DNA from: CAVDWX01 sp963612735
Lineage (GTDB): Bacteria > Bacillota_I > Bacilli_A > RFN20 > CAG-826
Direction: 5' to 3'
NCBI GenBank assembly: GCA_963612735.1
Contig: CAVDWX010000020.1
Location: forward strand, 1 to 7,360
Length of the DNA: 7,360 nucleotides
This document shows, one piece after another, positions 5,702 to 7,360 of the stretch (positions within the stretch are counted from its first letter, which is position 1; the number at the start of each line of letters is the position of its first letter). Both the position numbers and the translations under genes were made by a program. Below the pieces are notes generated by a model, which was not told the DNA's origin, ran no database searches, and saw only the letters and a program-made list of their open reading frames with translations.

Positions 5702-6952
5702 ATGACAATCGAAGAACTTTTACTTCCCTACATTAGAAGCGATTATCAAAGATATGATTTCAATAATTTTTTAAATAAAGTTGGTTTTCATTATAAAACT
5801 CCTTCTATTCATATCGCGGGCACTAATGGGAAAGGAAGCGTTGCTACTTATATTGCTAATATTTATGTAGCGTCTGGATATAAAGTGGCTTTATTCACAT
5901 CTCCATTCTTAAAAAAAATCAATGAAATGATACGTATTAATAATATTTGTATTAGCGATGAAGAATTTAATTTTTATTTTCAAAAATATGAAAAATTATT
6001 TCATAAATTTAACCTCTCTAAATTTGAAATAGAAACATTTATTGCCTTAAATTATTTTGATGATAAGAAATGCGATATTGCTATTATTGAATGCGGTATG
6101 GGCGGGGAAGAAGATGCGACGAACATCTTTACACCTCTACTGAGTATCATTACTTCTATATCGCTAGAGCATACTTCTTATTTAGGTCGTAGTATTTCTG
6201 AAATTGCACGTGCAAAATCGGGCATTATTAAGAAAAATGTCCCTGTTTTAATAGGCAATTTAGATGATGAAGCTCTTGATGTTATTAAAGAAGTATCATT
6301 TGAAAATAGAAGTAACATCTTTCAAATAGATCATTTTTATGATGTTAAATATGTTGATAATGGTATCATATTTACTTATAAGCCATATCGGGATTTATTC
6401 ATTCCTTCATTAGCTAATTTTGAAATAGTGGACGCTTCTATTTCTTTAGAAGCTATTAAACTACTTTCTGATAATTTTAAAGTTAATGAAGACAACATTA
6501 GAGATGGATTAAACGCTTCCTATATGTTAGCAAGAATGAACATTATTAATACTCACCCTTATGTTATTGTCGATGGGGCTCATAATCCTGAAGCCGTGGA
6601 AAAATTAAAAGAAGCATGTGAAGCTCTTCCGTTTAATAAACCAATCCACGTCATATTTTCTTGCTTTAAAGATAAAAATATCGAACGCATGTTAGCGGAA
6701 TTAAATTTTATTTCTAGCGATATCACTTTAACCACTTTTGATCATGTTCGAGCAAGAACATATGAAGAATATTTCCTCTTTGCAGGAGAATACCCTTTTG
6801 TTTCAGATTATCAAAAAGCTATTATTGATAAAATGAATGAATTTAAAGACGATATTATTTTAATTACTGGCTCTTTAGCGTTTGCTTCTTTAGTAGCTAA
6901 TACTTTTTCTTCTTTCGCCCCTTCATATGAAGATAAACCTCATCAAGACTAA
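5702..6952 (+). CDS. folC: Folylpolyglutamate synthase (FolC)
   Basis: FolC adds glutamates to reduced folates using ATP, which keeps them in the cell and suits them to folate enzymes; some members also act as dihydrofolate synthase. The 416 residues form the Mur-ligase fold. The P-loop is G-T-N-G-K-G-S at 40-46, T-S-P at 66-68 follows, then E130-C-G-M-G-G-E-E-D-A-T-N to 141, H157, the lysine of A-K-S-G-I-I-K (K172, carbamylated in relatives), and D-G-A-H-N-P near the start of the C-terminal domain. Many FolC proteins have G-G-R-x-D-A-T-N; here R is replaced by E136. From memory the Lactobacillus casei enzyme, a folylpolyglutamate synthase from a folate-requiring species, also lacks that arginine (G-G-D-T-D-S-T-N). 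The gene follows smpB without a gap, and its last 26 bases overlap the folate transporter gene. Confidence 0.93.
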   Translation: MTIEELLLPYIRSDYQRYDFNNFLNKVGFHYKTPSIHIAGTNGKGSVATYIANIYVASGYKVALFTSPFLKKINEMIRINNICISDEEFNFYFQKYEKLFHKFNLSKFEIETFIALNYFDDKKCDIAIIECGMGGEEDATNIFTPLLSIITSISLEHTSYLGRSISEIARAKSGIIKKNVPVLIGNLDDEALDVIKEVSFENRSNIFQIDHFYDVKYVDNGIIFTYKPYRDLFIPSLANFEIVDASISLEAIKLLSDNFKVNEDNIRDGLNASYMLARMNIINTHPYVIVDGAHNPEAVEKLKEACEALPFNKPIHVIFSCFKDKNIERMLAELNFISSDITLTTFDHVRARTYEEYFLFAGEYPFVSDYQKAIIDKMNEFKDDIILITGSLAFASLVANTFSSFAPSYEDKPHQD

Positions 6953-7360
6953 TCTATCATTAGTGCAAAAAATATGTCTAGCGGGCTTATTTATGGCGCT
7001 AGTAACGATTTTACAAAAAGTCGTAGCTATAAATTACCTCCCACTTATTCCATTTGTGAGAATTTCTTTTGGTGGGACGGCTTTAATTATTTTTTCTTCA
7101 ATTTTACTTGGACCCTTTTTTGGTCTACTCGTCGGAGCGGGATCTGACATACTTGGCTATCTCATCTTTGATCCTAAAACTTTTGGCTTTTTTCCTCAAA
7201 TAACTGCGATCTATGCTTTATTAGGCTTTTTTTCTTATTTTGTTTTTAGTTTCATTAAATTAATCCGCATTGACAAAGCGATGAAGATAATTGAATTTTC
7301 TTCTTTTATCATCCTATTTTTAATCGTTTCTTTTTATATTATTTTTCATGATGAAATTAC
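6927..7360 (+). CDS. folT: ECF transporter S component, folate (FolT) family, partial
   Basis: This is the first 144 codons of a membrane protein cut by the window edge. S components bind a vitamin and work with the shared EcfA/A'/T energising module to import it. The family pattern is present: a first helix, then V-R-I-S-F-G, L-L-G-P-F-F-G-L-L-V-G-A-G-S-D-I-L-G-Y and F-F-P-Q-I-T, which parallels the R-I-S-F-G...G-P-x-x-G-x-x-V-G-x-x-x-D-x-x-G...F-x-P-G-F-T core of FolT-type proteins. The position right behind folC supports folate as the ligand; pantothenate or queuosine-type S components are less likely. The chosen ATG at 6927 gives a 26-base overlap with folC, has no ribosome-binding site and suggests translational coupling. 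A GTG at 6963 is the alternative. The Ecf module genes are not visible. Confidence 0.82.
   Translation, partial: MKINLIKTNLSLVQKICLAGLFMALVTILQKVVAINYLPLIPFVRISFGGTALIIFSSILLGPFFGLLVGAGSDILGYLIFDPKTFGFFPQITAIYALLGFFSYFVFSFIKLIRIDKAMKIIEFSSFIILFLIVSFYIIFHDEI

Noticed and set aside
6974..7120. Alternative frame from the ATG at 6974 after folC
   Set aside because: It gives a non-family, aromatic-rich peptide, whereas the frame from 6927 matches FolT-type S components throughout.
1..7360. Mycoplasma-type genetic code (TGA as tryptophan)
   Set aside because: Complete genes contain TGG for tryptophan and no internal TGA at expected tryptophan positions; all complete genes end in TAA, so the standard bacterial code fits.

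Overview
The window is AT-rich and compact. Every complete gene ends in TAA and tryptophan is encoded by TGG. Together with a CarD-family RNA polymerase regulator, an ECF-type vitamin transporter component and a lactobacillus-like FolC, this suggests a low-GC Firmicute/Bacillota lineage (Erysipelotrichia, Mollicutes-related or gut Bacilli, possibly a reduced-genome commensal). No ribosomal RNA or other taxonomic marker is present, so this placement is inference. I see no mobile element, CRISPR array, tRNA or clear riboswitch.

Layout. Positions 1-449 hold no convincing gene. They contain one long imperfect hairpin (63-117) that looks like a terminator, and an AT-rich stretch leading to the carD promoter. 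carD (450-935, +) ends directly against the end of a convergent minus-strand pair. That pair is a Sir2-type NAD-dependent deacylase (2044-2769, -) followed, with an 8-base overlap, by an HD-domain/HAD-phosphatase fusion protein (936-2051, -). A divergent spacer (about 2770-2954) carries an 18-bp perfect dyad and a consensus -10 box, and separates the Sir2 gene from a large membrane protein on the plus strand (2955-5120). That protein has the signature histidine motif of the O-antigen ligase/Wzy polymerase superfamily plus an unassigned multi-spanning C-terminal region. It starts at TTG and ends at a hairpin terminator. The last block is a tight plus-strand operon: smpB (trans-translation), folC (folylpolyglutamate synthase) and the 5' part of an ECF S-component of the folate (FolT) family, cut by the window edge.

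How the genes work together. folC and folT make a functional pair: FolT captures folate at the membrane and FolC traps it by polyglutamylation. The FolC motif variant resembles, from memory, that of folate-requiring lactobacilli, so folate salvage is the simplest reading. smpB shares the transcript, and folC uses a strong ribosome-binding site inside the smpB end. The Sir2/HD-HAD pair looks co-translated and may link protein deacylation with a nucleotide- or phosphate-ester hydrolase, but no substrate can be deduced. The ligase-like protein implies a cell-surface glycan, yet no glycosyltransferases lie beside it.

Nothing here is clearly a new system. The points most worth a second look are the HD-HAD fusion coupled to a sirtuin, the in-frame ATG...TAG just before the TTG start of the ligase-like gene, and the dyad in the divergent promoter region.
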